This document shows positions 1 through 8,658 of a stretch of DNA of 47,760 bases, in pieces. This DNA comes from SIG452 sp045541975 (GTDB lineage: Bacteria; Bacillota; Clostridia; UMGS1840): assembly GCA_045541975.1 (NCBI GenBank), contig JAZQKB010000013.1, forward strand, positions 1-47,760, read 5' to 3'. Numbering within the stretch: the first letter of the stretch is position 1; each line of letters starts with the position of its first letter. The notes below the pieces were generated by a model. The model searched no databases, had not been told where the DNA came from, and saw nothing but the letters and a program-made list of their open reading frames with translations. Both the position numbers and the translations under genes were made by a program.

Positions 1-3000
1 CTGTTCGGCACCGTTGAAGGCGCAGAAATTGACAGCGCAACTGTTACCGTAACCGGTATTGATGCAACTGTTGACACTGCAAACTGGGCTAATACTGCTG
101 TAGTATTAACCGGCACTGATGCATACACCATCACCATTACCGATGGCGATAAATGTAACGTTGCTACTACCACCGTTACCTTAACCGCTCCGGCAAATGT
201 TGATAAGTGGACTGCAACCAACAAGACTATTGACTTAACTGTTAACACTGTTGGTGTAGCTCAGACCGTAAACTTCTCTGACCTGTTCAAAGCAGTTGAC
301 GGCGCAATCATTAAAGATGTAACTGTAACTGTAACCGGCGGTTCTTACGCTAACGGCGTGATCACTGTTCCCGGTGCAGAAGGCACTTACACCGTAACTG
401 TTACCGATAACTTCTACTGCAACACTGCAACTGCTACCATTACCGTAAACGATGCAGCTAACGTAGATAAGTTCACCGGTAAGACCGTTAATACGAAATT
501 AGCATACGGTTCTAACACTACTACCGTAACCTTAGGCGAACTGTTCACCGCAGGCTCCTACACCATTAAAGATGTAACCGTAACCGGCGGAACCTACGAA
601 AAAGGCGCTACTTGGGATAAAGGCACCGTAACCGTAACCGGTACCGGCACCTTTACCATCACCATTACCGATAATTATTACTGTAACACTGCAAGCGCAA
701 CCTTAACCGTTGCTGCAGCAGACCCGATCGATAAGTTTACAGGAACCACTGCAACTGTTCAGCATACTTTAGCAACCTTAAATGCAAAAGCAGCTTCTGT
801 AAGACTTGGAGATATCTTCACTGGTACTTCCAACGTAGTAACCGGTAACATTACCGTTACTATCGCAGGCAAAGCTACCTCTGTAACAGCAAGCAACTGG
901 GCAGATGCATCTATCACTGTTCCCGGTGGTGTTAACGAAACTGTTACCATTACTATCAATGATAACAATACCTGTATTACCGCAACCGGTTATGTGAAAT
1001 TCACTGCTCCTGCAACCGTGAAGAAATGGAACACTACCAATGTTTCCCGTGATCTGACGATTGCAACTGTAGGTCAGAATCAGACCTTCAACTTCACTGA
1101 GCTGTTTAGTGAAATTTCCGGTACTTATGTTGGAACTCTGACCGTAACCGTATCCGGTAACGGAAGCTACTCCAACGGTGTTATCACTGTACCCGGAACT
1201 GCAGGCAGCTATACTGTAACTGTTAAAGATAATAACTACAGTCAGGAAGCAACTGCAACTATCACCTTAAACAAAGCAGCTGATGTAGTTAAGTTTACTC
1301 AGAACACCTTAACTTATACCCGTACCTTAGAAGAAGCTGATAAAGCATCCAAAACTATCACCTTAGGTTCTATCTTCAAAGAAGTTTCTACCTACAGTGC
1401 ATATGTAAAAGATGCTGACGTAGCTGTAACCGGTACCGGCTTTACCGTTGCATACAACGATAGCGATTGGACCCAGTCCAAAGTAACCTTTACCGGAACT
1501 GGTACTTCTTACAGCTTAACCATTACTGACGGTTACTACTCTACCGCAGTAACTAAGACTGTAACCATCAGCAATCCGGCTAATGTAACCAAGTTTACCA
1601 AAGTAGCAGATAAGACTTACACCTACACCTTAGCAAACGTAGGCGGCAATGTAACCTATAAAGTAAGCGACCTGTTCGCAGGCGTTTCCGGTGCATACAT
1701 TAAGACCGCAAACGTAACCGTAACCGGTACCGGTGTAACTCACACTGCAGACGCAACCTGGACCAACGGTACTATCACCGTGAAGGGTGAAGGTACTTAC
1801 ACTGTAACCATTACCGACGGCTTCTACTGTAACGGTACTACCGCTACTATTAAAGTAAGCAATCCGGCTAATGTTACCAAATGGACTGCGAAGACCGGCT
1901 TAAATTATGAAATTGATGCAGGTGCAAGCAAGACCTTAACCTTGGCTGATATCTTCACCTTAAACAATAGCTATCCGGTTGGTACTGTAACCTACACTGT
2001 AGAAGAACAGGGTACCAAGACCGTAAGCGGCAGCGCTTGGGCAAATACCACAGTTACCTTCCCCGGCGCAGGTACTTATACCGTTACCATTACTGACGAC
2101 CTGTACTCTGACGGTACCTACGAAGCAACTGTTAGCATTACCGAAAAAGGTCCGGTTCAGAAATTTGCAGCAACCGATAAGTACATTTACAGAGAACATC
2201 CCTACGGTGACTTAGGTGGTACTCAGTCCTTCACCATGACCTTAGGAGAAATCTTCAAGGCTACTGGTACCGGTACTATCAATAGCGCAACTGTAGAAGT
2301 AAAAGCATCTGCTACTTCTTATGCAGAATCTGTGGCATCTCACAAGTCTACTACTCCGTTGACCGTATCCATCCAGCCGAATACCTCCGACTGGACCAAG
2401 TCCGTGGTAACTCTGAACGGTAACGGTGAAGCAACCTTTAGCATTACCGATAACGATTACTGTCTGACTGCAAAGGCAGTTGTGGGTGTATCCCCGTACT
2501 GGGCAGGTAACGTAGACGGTGGCGGTGTTGATACTGAAGGTAACAATGTTAACAATGGTGGTTACTACCAGTCCAACCACTATAGCTCCAAGAAACATAG
2601 AACTTCAGCTGATTTGGAAATCGGTGCTGGCAAAACAGAAGAAATCGTATTCAATTCTGGCGAAGGTGCTATCGCCTATGATGGAGTATACGGCTTATGT
2701 TTTGACTTAAGTGGTGCAGCTAACTTAAGAGTTCAGACCGCAAGTGGTTACTATGTTGATATCGTTACCGAATCCGGCGACTGGACAGATGACCAGGGTG
2801 CAGATGCTCCGCTGTATATTAAAGTAGGTGAAAAAGTTACCGTAACCAACCGGGGTTCTACTGCAATTACCGTTGGTTCTGGCAGTATGGCAACCGAATT
2901 ACAGAACGGAAACTACGACGATATGGACTTCTTCCCGTTAGTCAAAGCAAACACCCTTGCAATCAATCCGTCTTCTGCTCTGATTCCCAATCCGGATGAT

Positions 3001-3453
3001 GCAGCAGATCCTGAAACTCCGGATACTCCGAGCGTTCCGGAACAGACCGAAAGCGAACCCACTGCTCCGAGCGAAATGTCCTATGACACTCTGAATAGCT
3101 GGGCTTCCAATTGGGTGAATGCGAGATTCTTGAACTCTGCACTGTTCTTCAATGTGGGCACAACAGCAACTGTTGATGTAACCGTTGGTGTTCCTGCAAC
3201 CGGTTGGTATAACATTAATGTTATGGCCGGCGAATGGGGCGGCGGGGCAGGTACCATCGAAGGTAACTTTACCATTACCGATGAAAAAGGTGATGTAATT
3301 GATTACACAGGTACCACCTCAACCAACAGATGGACCTACAGATCAGCTCCTACTTCCATTTACCTTGTAAAAGGTGACCGTGTGTTAACACTGAAATTTG
3401 AAAATACCACAGATAACCACGGTGTTGTAGGTATTAAGCTGGTAGCCGAATAA
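1..3453 (+). CDS. Large repetitive surface/secreted protein, 3' part (5' end outside window)
   Basis: The reading frame is open from base 1, so at least 1150 residues are present and the start lies upstream. About nine repeats of roughly 90-100 residues fill residues 1-830. Each carries a beta-rich core, a motif like YTVTITDxxYCNxATATI, and a boundary motif like PANVxKFT or PANVxKW (near residues 68, 156, 245, 341, 430, 530, 626 and 720). The residue after the aromatic in TDxxY is Cys or Ser. A divergent region follows, then a Pro/Glu/Thr linker (about 1004-1022) and a C-terminal beta domain of about 125 residues that resembles carbohydrate-binding modules. There are almost no charged clusters, and no LPXTG motif or SLH repeat at the C-terminus, so the anchoring mode is unknown. 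Ig-like repeats of this type are common in adhesins and cell-wall proteins; an adhesive or glycan-binding role is inference. Codon use is strongly biased (TTA, ACC, GTA), as in highly expressed genes. Confidence 0.8.
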   Translation: MFGTVEGAEIDSATVTVTGIDATVDTANWANTAVVLTGTDAYTITITDGDKCNVATTTVTLTAPANVDKWTATNKTIDLTVNTVGVAQTVNFSDLFKAVDGAIIKDVTVTVTGGSYANGVITVPGAEGTYTVTVTDNFYCNTATATITVNDAANVDKFTGKTVNTKLAYGSNTTTVTLGELFTAGSYTIKDVTVTGGTYEKGATWDKGTVTVTGTGTFTITITDNYYCNTASATLTVAAADPIDKFTGTTATVQHTLATLNAKAASVRLGDIFTGTSNVVTGNITVTIAGKATSVTASNWADASITVPGGVNETVTITINDNNTCITATGYVKFTAPATVKKWNTTNVSRDLTIATVGQNQTFNFTELFSEISGTYVGTLTVTVSGNGSYSNGVITVPGTAGSYTVTVKDNNYSQEATATITLNKAADVVKFTQNTLTYTRTLEEADKASKTITLGSIFKEVSTYSAYVKDADVAVTGTGFTVAYNDSDWTQSKVTFTGTGTSYSLTITDGYYSTAVTKTVTISNPANVTKFTKVADKTYTYTLANVGGNVTYKVSDLFAGVSGAYIKTANVTVTGTGVTHTADATWTNGTITVKGEGTYTVTITDGFYCNGTTATIKVSNPANVTKWTAKTGLNYEIDAGASKTLTLADIFTLNNSYPVGTVTYTVEEQGTKTVSGSAWANTTVTFPGAGTYTVTITDDLYSDGTYEATVSITEKGPVQKFAATDKYIYREHPYGDLGGTQSFTMTLGEIFKATGTGTINSATVEVKASATSYAESVASHKSTTPLTVSIQPNTSDWTKSVVTLNGNGEATFSITDNDYCLTAKAVVGVSPYWAGNVDGGGVDTEGNNVNNGGYYQSNHYSSKKHRTSADLEIGAGKTEEIVFNSGEGAIAYDGVYGLCFDLSGAANLRVQTASGYYVDIVTESGDWTDDQGADAPLYIKVGEKVTVTNRGSTAITVGSGSMATELQNGNYDDMDFFPLVKANTLAINPSSALIPNPDDAADPETPDTPSVPEQTESEPTAPSEMSYDTLNSWASNWVNARFLNSALFFNVGTTATVDVTVGVPATGWYNINVMAGEWGGGAGTIEGNFTITDEKGDVIDYTGTTSTNRWTYRSAPTSIYLVKGDRVLTLKFENTTDNHGVVGIKLVAE

Positions 3454-3510
3454 TCCCAAAAAGGATTGGAGAATTTGTTTGTGCAAATGAACAAATAGCG
3501 AAACCTAAAA

Positions 3511-3543
3511 AAAGCCCGATGGCCTTACGCCATCGGGCTTTTC
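3511..3543 (+). terminator. Rho-independent terminator of the repeat protein gene
   Basis: A perfect 11-bp stem (3513-3523 with 3529-3539, five-base loop) starts AGCCCGATGGC and is followed by a short T run. It lies about 60 bases after the stop codon at 3453. An A run on its 5' side could let it act on the other strand too. Confidence 0.85.
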
Positions 3544-3610
3544 TCCTGCCTTCCCTGTCAGAGGGAGCCTTTTTCTTTTCCTAAGGATTATGCAGGAGGG
3601 AATATGGTTC

Positions 3611-3708
3611 GTGCCCTCTCAGGCTTCGAGTCCCTTTCGGTGCTTATTGACATAAAAAAAGAGCAGATACCGTCTGTATCTACTCCTTTATGGTGCACCT
3701 TCAGGGAC
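3611..3708. repeat. Direct repeat copy A: partial copy of the tRNA-Lys 3' end and terminator
   Basis: This block is about 90% identical to 3818-3913. The last 33 bases (3676-3708) match 3881-3913 exactly and include, on the minus strand, the CCA, acceptor 3' arm and T-stem 3' half of the tRNA-Lys gene. It also has a terminator-like hairpin (3661-3670 with 3676-3685) whose five-base loop differs from copy B. The rest of a tRNA is missing, so this is a tRNA remnant, not a gene. Confidence 0.8.
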
Positions 3709-3783
3709 ACAGTTGCTTCGCCCCTTGTCTGCTTGACGACCCAAGCCTGTGGCTTCGGTACCCGTCTGCGCACCACTCACCTA

Positions 3784-3806
3784 AAAACGGTTTCCCAAAC
3801 CGTTTT
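3784..3806. repeat. Perfect 10-bp inverted repeat between the two repeat copies
   Basis: AAAACGGTTT, a CCC loop and AAACCGTTTT form a perfect hairpin. It lies in a gene-free stretch between repeat copies A and B. It could be a terminator for readthrough or part of a small intergenic repeat element; no T run of note follows. Confidence 0.6.
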
Positions 3807-3817
3807 CTTGACGGCTC

Positions 3818-3913
3818 GTGCCCTCTCAGGCTTCGAGTCCCTTCGGTGTTTATTGGTATAAAAAAGAGTAGATACAAAAAGTATCTACTCCTTTATGGTG
3901 CACCTTCAGGGAC
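3818..3913. repeat. Direct repeat copy B, overlapping the tRNA-Lys 3' end
   Basis: This is the second copy of the block at 3611-3708, offset by about 206 bases. It contains the functional terminator of tRNA-Lys and runs into the tRNA gene. One-base indels and a changed hairpin loop distinguish the copies. No open frame in this area looks real. Confidence 0.8.
3860..3890 (-). terminator. Terminator of tRNA-Lys
   Basis: Read on the minus strand, a perfect 10-bp stem (3881-3890 with 3866-3875) with a five-base loop is followed by six T. It starts five bases past the tRNA CCA end. Confidence 0.85.
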
Positions 3914-3971
3914 TCGAACCCGGGACCCACTGATTAAGAGTCAGTTGCTCTACCAACTGAGCTAAAGGTGC
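3896..3971 (-). tRNA. tRNA-Lys, anticodon CTT
   Basis: A 76-base cloverleaf with encoded CCA. The acceptor stem GCACCTT pairs with AAGGTGC and the discriminator is A. The D-arm contains AGCTCAGTTGGTAGAGC. The anticodon stem ACTGA/TCAGT encloses the loop CTCTTAA, giving anticodon CTT (Lys, codon AAG). The T-arm has GGTTCGAGTCC. It has its own promoter upstream and terminator downstream, so it is a single-gene unit. Its 3' end is partly duplicated 205 bases away. Confidence 0.97.
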
Positions 3972-3985
3972 TTAACAACTCCGTT

Positions 3986-4014
3986 ATTATACACCATTCT
4001 TTTTAAATTGTCAA
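3986..4014 (-). promoter_or_regulatory. Promoter of tRNA-Lys
   Basis: On the minus strand a perfect -35 TTGACA (4009-4014) and a perfect -10 TATAAT (3986-3991) are 17 bases apart, a full consensus vegetative promoter. The expected start of transcription lies a few bases upstream of the mature tRNA 5' end. Confidence 0.9.
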
Positions 4015-4047
4015 GTGCTTTTTTGAAAGAAATCCTTAGGACGTAAA

Positions 4048-4078
4048 GAAAAATCTCTCCCGATGGGAGAGGTTTTTT
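4048..4078. terminator. Bidirectional terminator after ymdB
   Basis: Stem CTCTCCC/GGGAGAG (4055-4061 with 4065-4071) with a three-base loop, flanked by an A run on the left and a T run on the right. It ends the minus-strand ymdB transcript directly at its stop codon and could also act on the plus strand. Confidence 0.8.
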
Positions 4079-4860
4079 TATTCTGTTACTTTGATTCGTT
4101 CCACGCTGTGGCATTTGCCGGTGGTTTCATTCACGGTGAAGATGGCGCCCATCATGGCGGGATTGGTGTCTGCCCAGTCAAAACGGGCACGTTTATGATG
4201 CACAATTCGTCCGATGGAAATTTCTTTTTTTAAGCCTAACACCGAGTCGGTGGCACCGGTCATGCCAATATCGGTAATAAATCCGGTCCCCTCGGGCAGC
4301 ACCTGTTCATCAGCAGTGGGGGTGTGGGTGTGAGTGCCAAACACGGCAGAAACCCGTCCGTCCACATAGTAGCCGAAAGCTTTTTTTTCGCTGGTGGCTT
4401 CGCCGTGAAAATCCACAATGATCATATCGGTTTTATCATGTAAGTAAGTGAGAGCTTTGTCCATTGCCAAAAAAGGACAGTTAATGGGGGAGAGATACAA
4501 TCTGCCCAACAGATTTACCACGCCGATGCGATATCCTTTGGCATCCAGTACGGTGTAGCCTTCGCCTTCTAAAGAACCGTCATAGTTTAGGGGACGGATA
4601 ATGCGATCCGGATAACGGTCAAAGGCTTTTTCCACATCCTTTTTATTGAACGCGTGGTTGCCCAATGTGACACAGTCTGCTCCAGCATCTAAAATATCTT
4701 CGGTGATATTTAAGCTGATGCCACTTCCGGGCAGAGCATTTTCTCCGTTGACAACGGTAAAATCAATGCTGTTTTCTTTGATGAATGCAGACAGCTTCTT
4801 TTTTAAAAAGTCGACGCCACAGTCTCCGACTACATCACCGATTGCTAACAGTTTTAACAT
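4078..4860 (-). CDS. ymdB: YmdB-family metallophosphoesterase (2',3'-cyclic nucleotide phosphodiesterase)
   Basis: The protein has 260 residues, the usual length of the TIGR00282/YmdB family. Metal-binding motifs are all visible: GDVVG with D9, NGEN with E40, TLGNH with N68 and H69, then VDFHGEATSEK and GTHTHTPTAD in the C-terminal half. In Bacillus subtilis the family member hydrolyses 2',3'-cyclic nucleotides and affects biofilm gene expression and RNA turnover; the same role is inferred here. It is cytoplasmic, with no signal peptide. The start ATG follows an AAAAGGA Shine-Dalgarno. It lies 49 bases behind the Na/phosphate transporter gene on the same strand, so the two are probably co-transcribed. 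Confidence 0.93.
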   Translation of the reverse strand: MLKLLAIGDVVGDCGVDFLKKKLSAFIKENSIDFTVVNGENALPGSGISLNITEDILDAGADCVTLGNHAFNKKDVEKAFDRYPDRIIRPLNYDGSLEGEGYTVLDAKGYRIGVVNLLGRLYLSPINCPFLAMDKALTYLHDKTDMIIVDFHGEATSEKKAFGYYVDGRVSAVFGTHTHTPTADEQVLPEGTGFITDIGMTGATDSVLGLKKEISIGRIVHHKRARFDWADTNPAMMGAIFTVNETTGKCHSVERIKVTE

Positions 4861-4909
4861 AAATTTTTCCTTTTCTATCTTCCAAAATGGAAGTTGAAAT
4901 ATTTCTTCA

Positions 4910-6715
4910 TTATTCTTTTTCCTTAATTAAAGGAGTATAGTATTTTGTCAAGAAGTCATTGTAAGTTCTGGAGTAGTTTTCGTCCTGACGGATACTTTCA
5001 ATTTCCAGATATTCGTGAGAATTGAATAACTTTTGGTCAGAATGCAAGTGGATGATTGCAACACCAACATTGGAGCAGTGGTCTGCCACACGTTCTAAGT
5101 TATTGACCACTTCCAAGTACGCAATGCCGGATTCTGCTGTGCATTTTTGCTTGGTTAAACGTCTCATATGCTTTCTGCGGAAGGTGGATTTAAATAAGTC
5201 AATCACCTGTTCTTTCGGTTCAATCTGAGCAGCAACAGACAGGTCATTGGTGCGGATAGTTTCTAAGGTAGTATCCAATAAATCGTACACAGCCAAGAAC
5301 ATATTGTGAAGTTCACGGGTTCCGTTTTTGGAGAGCTTTTGTGCACCTTCTGTCATCATTTTAGCGATGTCTGCCATGTTGCTTGCGTGGTCGGAAATAC
5401 GCTCAATATCAGAAACCATACTGATGTAGCTCATTGTCTGCTTATTTTCTGATTCAGACAGAGTTTTGTCGGTAATTTTTGCAAGATAGGAGGAAAGTTC
5501 GCTTTCCATTTTGTCTACAGTTTTTTCAATAAGCTTGATTTCATGGATTGCATCGGCATTTTTTTCTAAAACTGCAGTTTCCGATAATATAACATTTTTC
5601 TTTGCTAACTCCAACATGGAAATCACCACGTTTTTACTCTGTCCGATTGCAATAGCAGGAGAATGCAGAAATCTGTCATCTAAAAGACGGGTAGACTTGT
5701 CCGCATCCGATTCTTCTTTTTGAGAAGAACCACCGATGAGTTTCACCAAAAGTCCTGTGAATGGCAGTAAAATAACGGTTGTGGTTACATTAAATATTGT
5801 GTGAAAATCCGCAATGGTACCGGAGTTGACACTGCCGTTCATTAAACCATTCCATCCGGGGATAATATAGGGACAAATCAGGAAGAGAGCAACCATAAAC
5901 AGTGCTGTTCCGAGAATATTGAAGGTCAGATGCAATACACTGGTTTTTTTTGCTGTTTTGGTGGCACCCAGTGACGATAAAATGGCAGTGATACAAGTAC
6001 CGATATTCTGCCCTAAGATAATGGGGATTGCACCGCCTAACGTGATGGCTCCGGTAGAGGCAACTGCCTGCAGAATCCCAACCGATGCGGAAGAGGATTG
6101 AATAATCGCAGTTACAACAGCACCGATGAAAACACCTAAAATAGGAATTTTTGCACAGAAAGTGAAGAGCGTTTCAAACACAGATTTGTCAATGCCGTTT
6201 AATCCGTCAGACATAAACATCATCCCTGCGAAAATCAGCGAAAGACCGATAAAAATTCCGCCGGAATCTTTTTTTGTCTGACTTTTTGCCAGATAGATCA
6301 GCATCATTCCTGCAATAATTAGTACAAACATTAAATTGTCCGGTTTAAAGAAGGAAATGAAAAAGTTGCTTGAAGAAACATCATTTAGACGTAAAATATG
6401 TGCTGTTATAGTGGTTCCGATATTGGCACCCATAATAATGCCTGCCGCTTGTTTTAAGGTCATAATGCCTGCGGATACAAACCCTACTGCCATAACCGTT
6501 GTGGCAGAAGAAGACTGAATCACTGCCGTGACCAAAGCCCCTACCAATACACCTTTTAAAAGATTTCCGGTTAAGGATTCAATGATTTTTTGCATGCGCA
6601 TTCCTGCGGCTTTTTCCAAGCTATCTCCCATCAGGTTCATGCCGAATAAAAACAGACATAGTCCGCCGATGACCTGAATGGCAATGGTTACATACAATCC
6701 GATATTACTGTCCAT
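4910..6715 (-). CDS. Na+/phosphate cotransporter with C-terminal PhoU-like domain
   Basis: Integral membrane protein of about 601 residues from the chosen ATG. Two Na_Pi_cotrans repeats each carry the signature QSSSA (QSSSATT and QSSSASV), as in the NptA/YjbB family that takes up phosphate with sodium. About nine hydrophobic segments fill the first 320 residues. The last 200 residues are helical with two PhoU-like stretches (MVSDIERISDHASNMAD and VVNNLERVADHCSN). The start is uncertain: ATG at 6715 begins the conserved first membrane segment but has no good Shine-Dalgarno, while the frame also runs back to a GTG at 6814, adding 33 Lys-rich residues that look unlike the family. It is first in a unit with ymdB. 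Confidence 0.9.
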   Translation of the reverse strand: MDSNIGLYVTIAIQVIGGLCLFLFGMNLMGDSLEKAAGMRMQKIIESLTGNLLKGVLVGALVTAVIQSSSATTVMAVGFVSAGIMTLKQAAGIIMGANIGTTITAHILRLNDVSSSNFFISFFKPDNLMFVLIIAGMMLIYLAKSQTKKDSGGIFIGLSLIFAGMMFMSDGLNGIDKSVFETLFTFCAKIPILGVFIGAVVTAIIQSSSASVGILQAVASTGAITLGGAIPIILGQNIGTCITAILSSLGATKTAKKTSVLHLTFNILGTALFMVALFLICPYIIPGWNGLMNGSVNSGTIADFHTIFNVTTTVILLPFTGLLVKLIGGSSQKEESDADKSTRLLDDRFLHSPAIAIGQSKNVVISMLELAKKNVILSETAVLEKNADAIHEIKLIEKTVDKMESELSSYLAKITDKTLSESENKQTMSYISMVSDIERISDHASNMADIAKMMTEGAQKLSKNGTRELHNMFLAVYDLLDTTLETIRTNDLSVAAQIEPKEQVIDLFKSTFRRKHMRRLTKQKCTAESGIAYLEVVNNLERVADHCSNVGVAIIHLHSDQKLFNSHEYLEIESIRQDENYSRTYNDFLTKYYTPLIKEKE

Positions 6716-6852
6716 ACTTGTTTGTTTAGTTGTTTTGAAAAAACAACCATTCCTTTCTCGAATTTTTTGATATGTAAATATTTTTTTGTAAGAATGTTTC
6801 TTCTTTTTTGACACTATAATAGATTTGTGTCGATTTGATTGCTTGTGAGTTC

Positions 6853-6881
6853 ATTATAACACAGGGTTTATCGTTTTTCAA
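6853..6881 (-). promoter_or_regulatory. Promoter for the Na/phosphate transporter-ymdB unit
   Basis: On the minus strand TTGAAA (6876-6881) and TATAAT (6853-6858) are 17 bases apart. Transcription would begin near 6846, leaving about 130 bases of leader before ATG 6715. Within that leader lies a possible 20-codon open frame that starts at 6750 and overlaps ATG 6715. Confidence 0.75.
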
Positions 6882-6980
6882 ATATTTTATGAGAAATTTT
6901 TAAAAAAACAACAAATTCGTAAAAAAGAATAAAAAAAATAAAAATATTTCACAAAAACTATTTATTTTTCCAATAGAATA

Positions 6981-6989
6981 TGCTATAAT
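6981..6989 (+). promoter_or_regulatory. Extended -10 promoter of the uppS operon
   Basis: TGCTATAAT is a perfect extended -10 element. The -35 region 17 bases upstream is only T-rich, which fits an extended -10 promoter. The surrounding 200 bases (6815-7060) are very AT-rich and hold nothing else recognisable besides the divergent promoter. Confidence 0.6.
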
Positions 6990-7064
6990 AACTTGATAAA
7001 ATGTGTCAGTATGTCAATTTGACAGTGGATGCAACCAAAATGTGTCACAAAAGAGGTGAACGGA

Positions 7065-7829
7065 TTGTTTGGACTGGGTAAAAAAAAGAGTGTAGCTTTC
7101 AAGTTGGATCCTAATAATATTCCCCGTCATATTGCCATTATCATGGATGGTAACGGCAGATGGGCAAAAAAACGCGGACTTCCACGCACTGCAGGGCATG
7201 CGGCAGGTGCCGATAACCTGGTCAAAATTGCCCGTCACGCTTATGATTTGGGCGTAAAATGCTTAACGGTGTATGCATTTTCCACCGAAAACTGGAAACG
7301 TCCTGAAGACGAGGTTGCCAATCTGATGAACCTTTGCATGAAGCGTCTTCCGCAGATTGTGGATTTAATGGAGCATCGAAAAGTGGCAGTTCGCTTTTTA
7401 GGTGACCGTTCCCGTTTGCCGCAGCCTTTGGTCAAAATGATAGAGGATGAGGAAAAACGCACCGATCCTTATGCCAAAACCGGTTGTTATTTAAACATTG
7501 CATTAAATTACGGCGGTAGGGATGAAATCATTCATGCCATTTCCGAAATTTCCAAAAAGGTAAAGGCAGGGGAATTGTCTTGTGAAGAAATCAGCGAGGA
7601 AACGGTTTCCGCTCATTTATACACAGCCCACTGCCCGGATCCGGATCTGGTGCTTCGTCCCTCCGGCGAAATCCGGATTTCCAATTTTCTTCTGTGGCAG
7701 TCTGCCTACAGCGAATTTTATTATGACCATATTTTATGGCCCGATTTTTCTCCCCGTCACTTGGAGGAGGCTATTCTTACATATCAGGGCAGAAGCCGTC
7801 GCTTTGGCGGAGTAGCCCCCGTGAAATAG
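7065..7829 (+). CDS. uppS: Isoprenyl transferase (undecaprenyl diphosphate synthase)
   Basis: Condenses isopentenyl diphosphate units onto farnesyl diphosphate to make the C55 carrier lipid for cell-wall synthesis. The cis-prenyltransferase signature HIAIIMDGNGRWAKK is at residues 22-36, with the catalytic Asp at 28. TVYAFSTENWKRP and the C-terminal block RPSGEIRISNFLLW, followed by QSAYSEFYY, are also present. The protein has 254 residues, normal for the family. I chose the TTG at 7065 because AGAGGTG lies six bases before it and the N-terminus then matches the family; an ATG at 7029 is in frame but lacks a ribosome site. It is the first gene of the uppS-cdsA-dxr-rseP-ispG operon. Confidence 0.95.
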   Translation: MFGLGKKKSVAFKLDPNNIPRHIAIIMDGNGRWAKKRGLPRTAGHAAGADNLVKIARHAYDLGVKCLTVYAFSTENWKRPEDEVANLMNLCMKRLPQIVDLMEHRKVAVRFLGDRSRLPQPLVKMIEDEEKRTDPYAKTGCYLNIALNYGGRDEIIHAISEISKKVKAGELSCEEISEETVSAHLYTAHCPDPDLVLRPSGEIRISNFLLWQSAYSEFYYDHILWPDFSPRHLEEAILTYQGRSRRFGGVAPVK

Positions 7830-7845
7830 AAAGGAAGGAACAGTT

Positions 7846-8658
7846 ATGTTTGTGCGAATTGTCAGTGCTTTGGTTGCGGCTGCTCTGCTGATTACAGTAA
7901 TGCAGTTGGATGCTATGGTCATCACAGTGTGCGCAGTAGCGTTGGCATTATGGTGCCTGATTGAAGCCTACAGTGTGTTTTCCTATCAGAAAAATCCCGT
8001 CTTTTTAGCCATTGGACTGATTGTTTGTCTGGGAATGCCGTTTTGTCAGATGTGGACGTTTAAAGAAATGCTGGGATTCGGATTTGTGCTGTTGTTGGTG
8101 ATGATTCTTACCATGGTGGCGAGACCGAAAAAAATCCGCTTTACAGACGTTGCAAATATGAGTCTTTTAACTGTTCTGATTCCTGTTTCCTTTGCATTGT
8201 TGATTTTCCTGCGTCAGCAACCCTTGAACGGTCACCATTATGTGTGGCTTGCCTGCATCGGTGCTTTTTGTACCGATAGCGGTGCTTTCTTTACGGGAAT
8301 TGCTTTAAAAGGTCCAAAGCTTTGTGAAGATTTAAGTCCCAAAAAGACTATTTCCGGTTGTGTTGGCGGTTTTTTAGGCTCCTTGCTTGGATTTTTTGTG
8401 TATGCAATGATTCTGTGGTTTGGCTATGGAATTTCTGTCAATCCGCTTACATACTACCCGCTGGCACTAATTTGCGGACTGACCGCTCAGCTTGGCGATT
8501 TAACCGCATCTTCTATTAAGAGAAGCAAGAACGTGAAAGATTTCGGGAATGTGATTCCCGGTCACGGCGGATTTATGGACCGTGTGGATAGCTTAATGTT
8601 TGTGGCACCTACCGTATACATTTATATTATAACTTTTGGATTGCAGGTGATTCTGTGA
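7846..8658 (+). CDS. cdsA: Phosphatidate cytidylyltransferase
   Basis: Makes CDP-diacylglycerol from CTP and phosphatidic acid, the branch point of phospholipid synthesis. It is a polytopic membrane protein of 270 residues with about eight hydrophobic segments. The family signature is in the C-terminal part: SPKKTISGCVGGFLGS, then GDLTASSIKRSKNVKDFG and PGHGGFMDRVDSL, which carry the acidic residues that bind metal. The start follows AAGGAAGG. The stop TGA overlaps the ATG of dxr (TGATG), indicating translational coupling. Confidence 0.95.
   Translation: MFVRIVSALVAAALLITVMQLDAMVITVCAVALALWCLIEAYSVFSYQKNPVFLAIGLIVCLGMPFCQMWTFKEMLGFGFVLLLVMILTMVARPKKIRFTDVANMSLLTVLIPVSFALLIFLRQQPLNGHHYVWLACIGAFCTDSGAFFTGIALKGPKLCEDLSPKKTISGCVGGFLGSLLGFFVYAMILWFGYGISVNPLTYYPLALICGLTAQLGDLTASSIKRSKNVKDFGNVIPGHGGFMDRVDSLMFVAPTVYIYIITFGLQVIL

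Noticed and set aside
1..3453. CRISPR-like periodicity in the repetitive region
   Set aside because: The periodicity of about 270-300 bases reflects protein repeats in an open reading frame, not short repeats with unique spacers.
3604..3965. Open frames across the tRNA-Lys region that give GTRTRDPLIKSQLLYQLS-like proteins
   Set aside because: This peptide is the familiar antisense translation of a tRNA gene; the frames run through the tRNA and its terminator and have no ribosome site.
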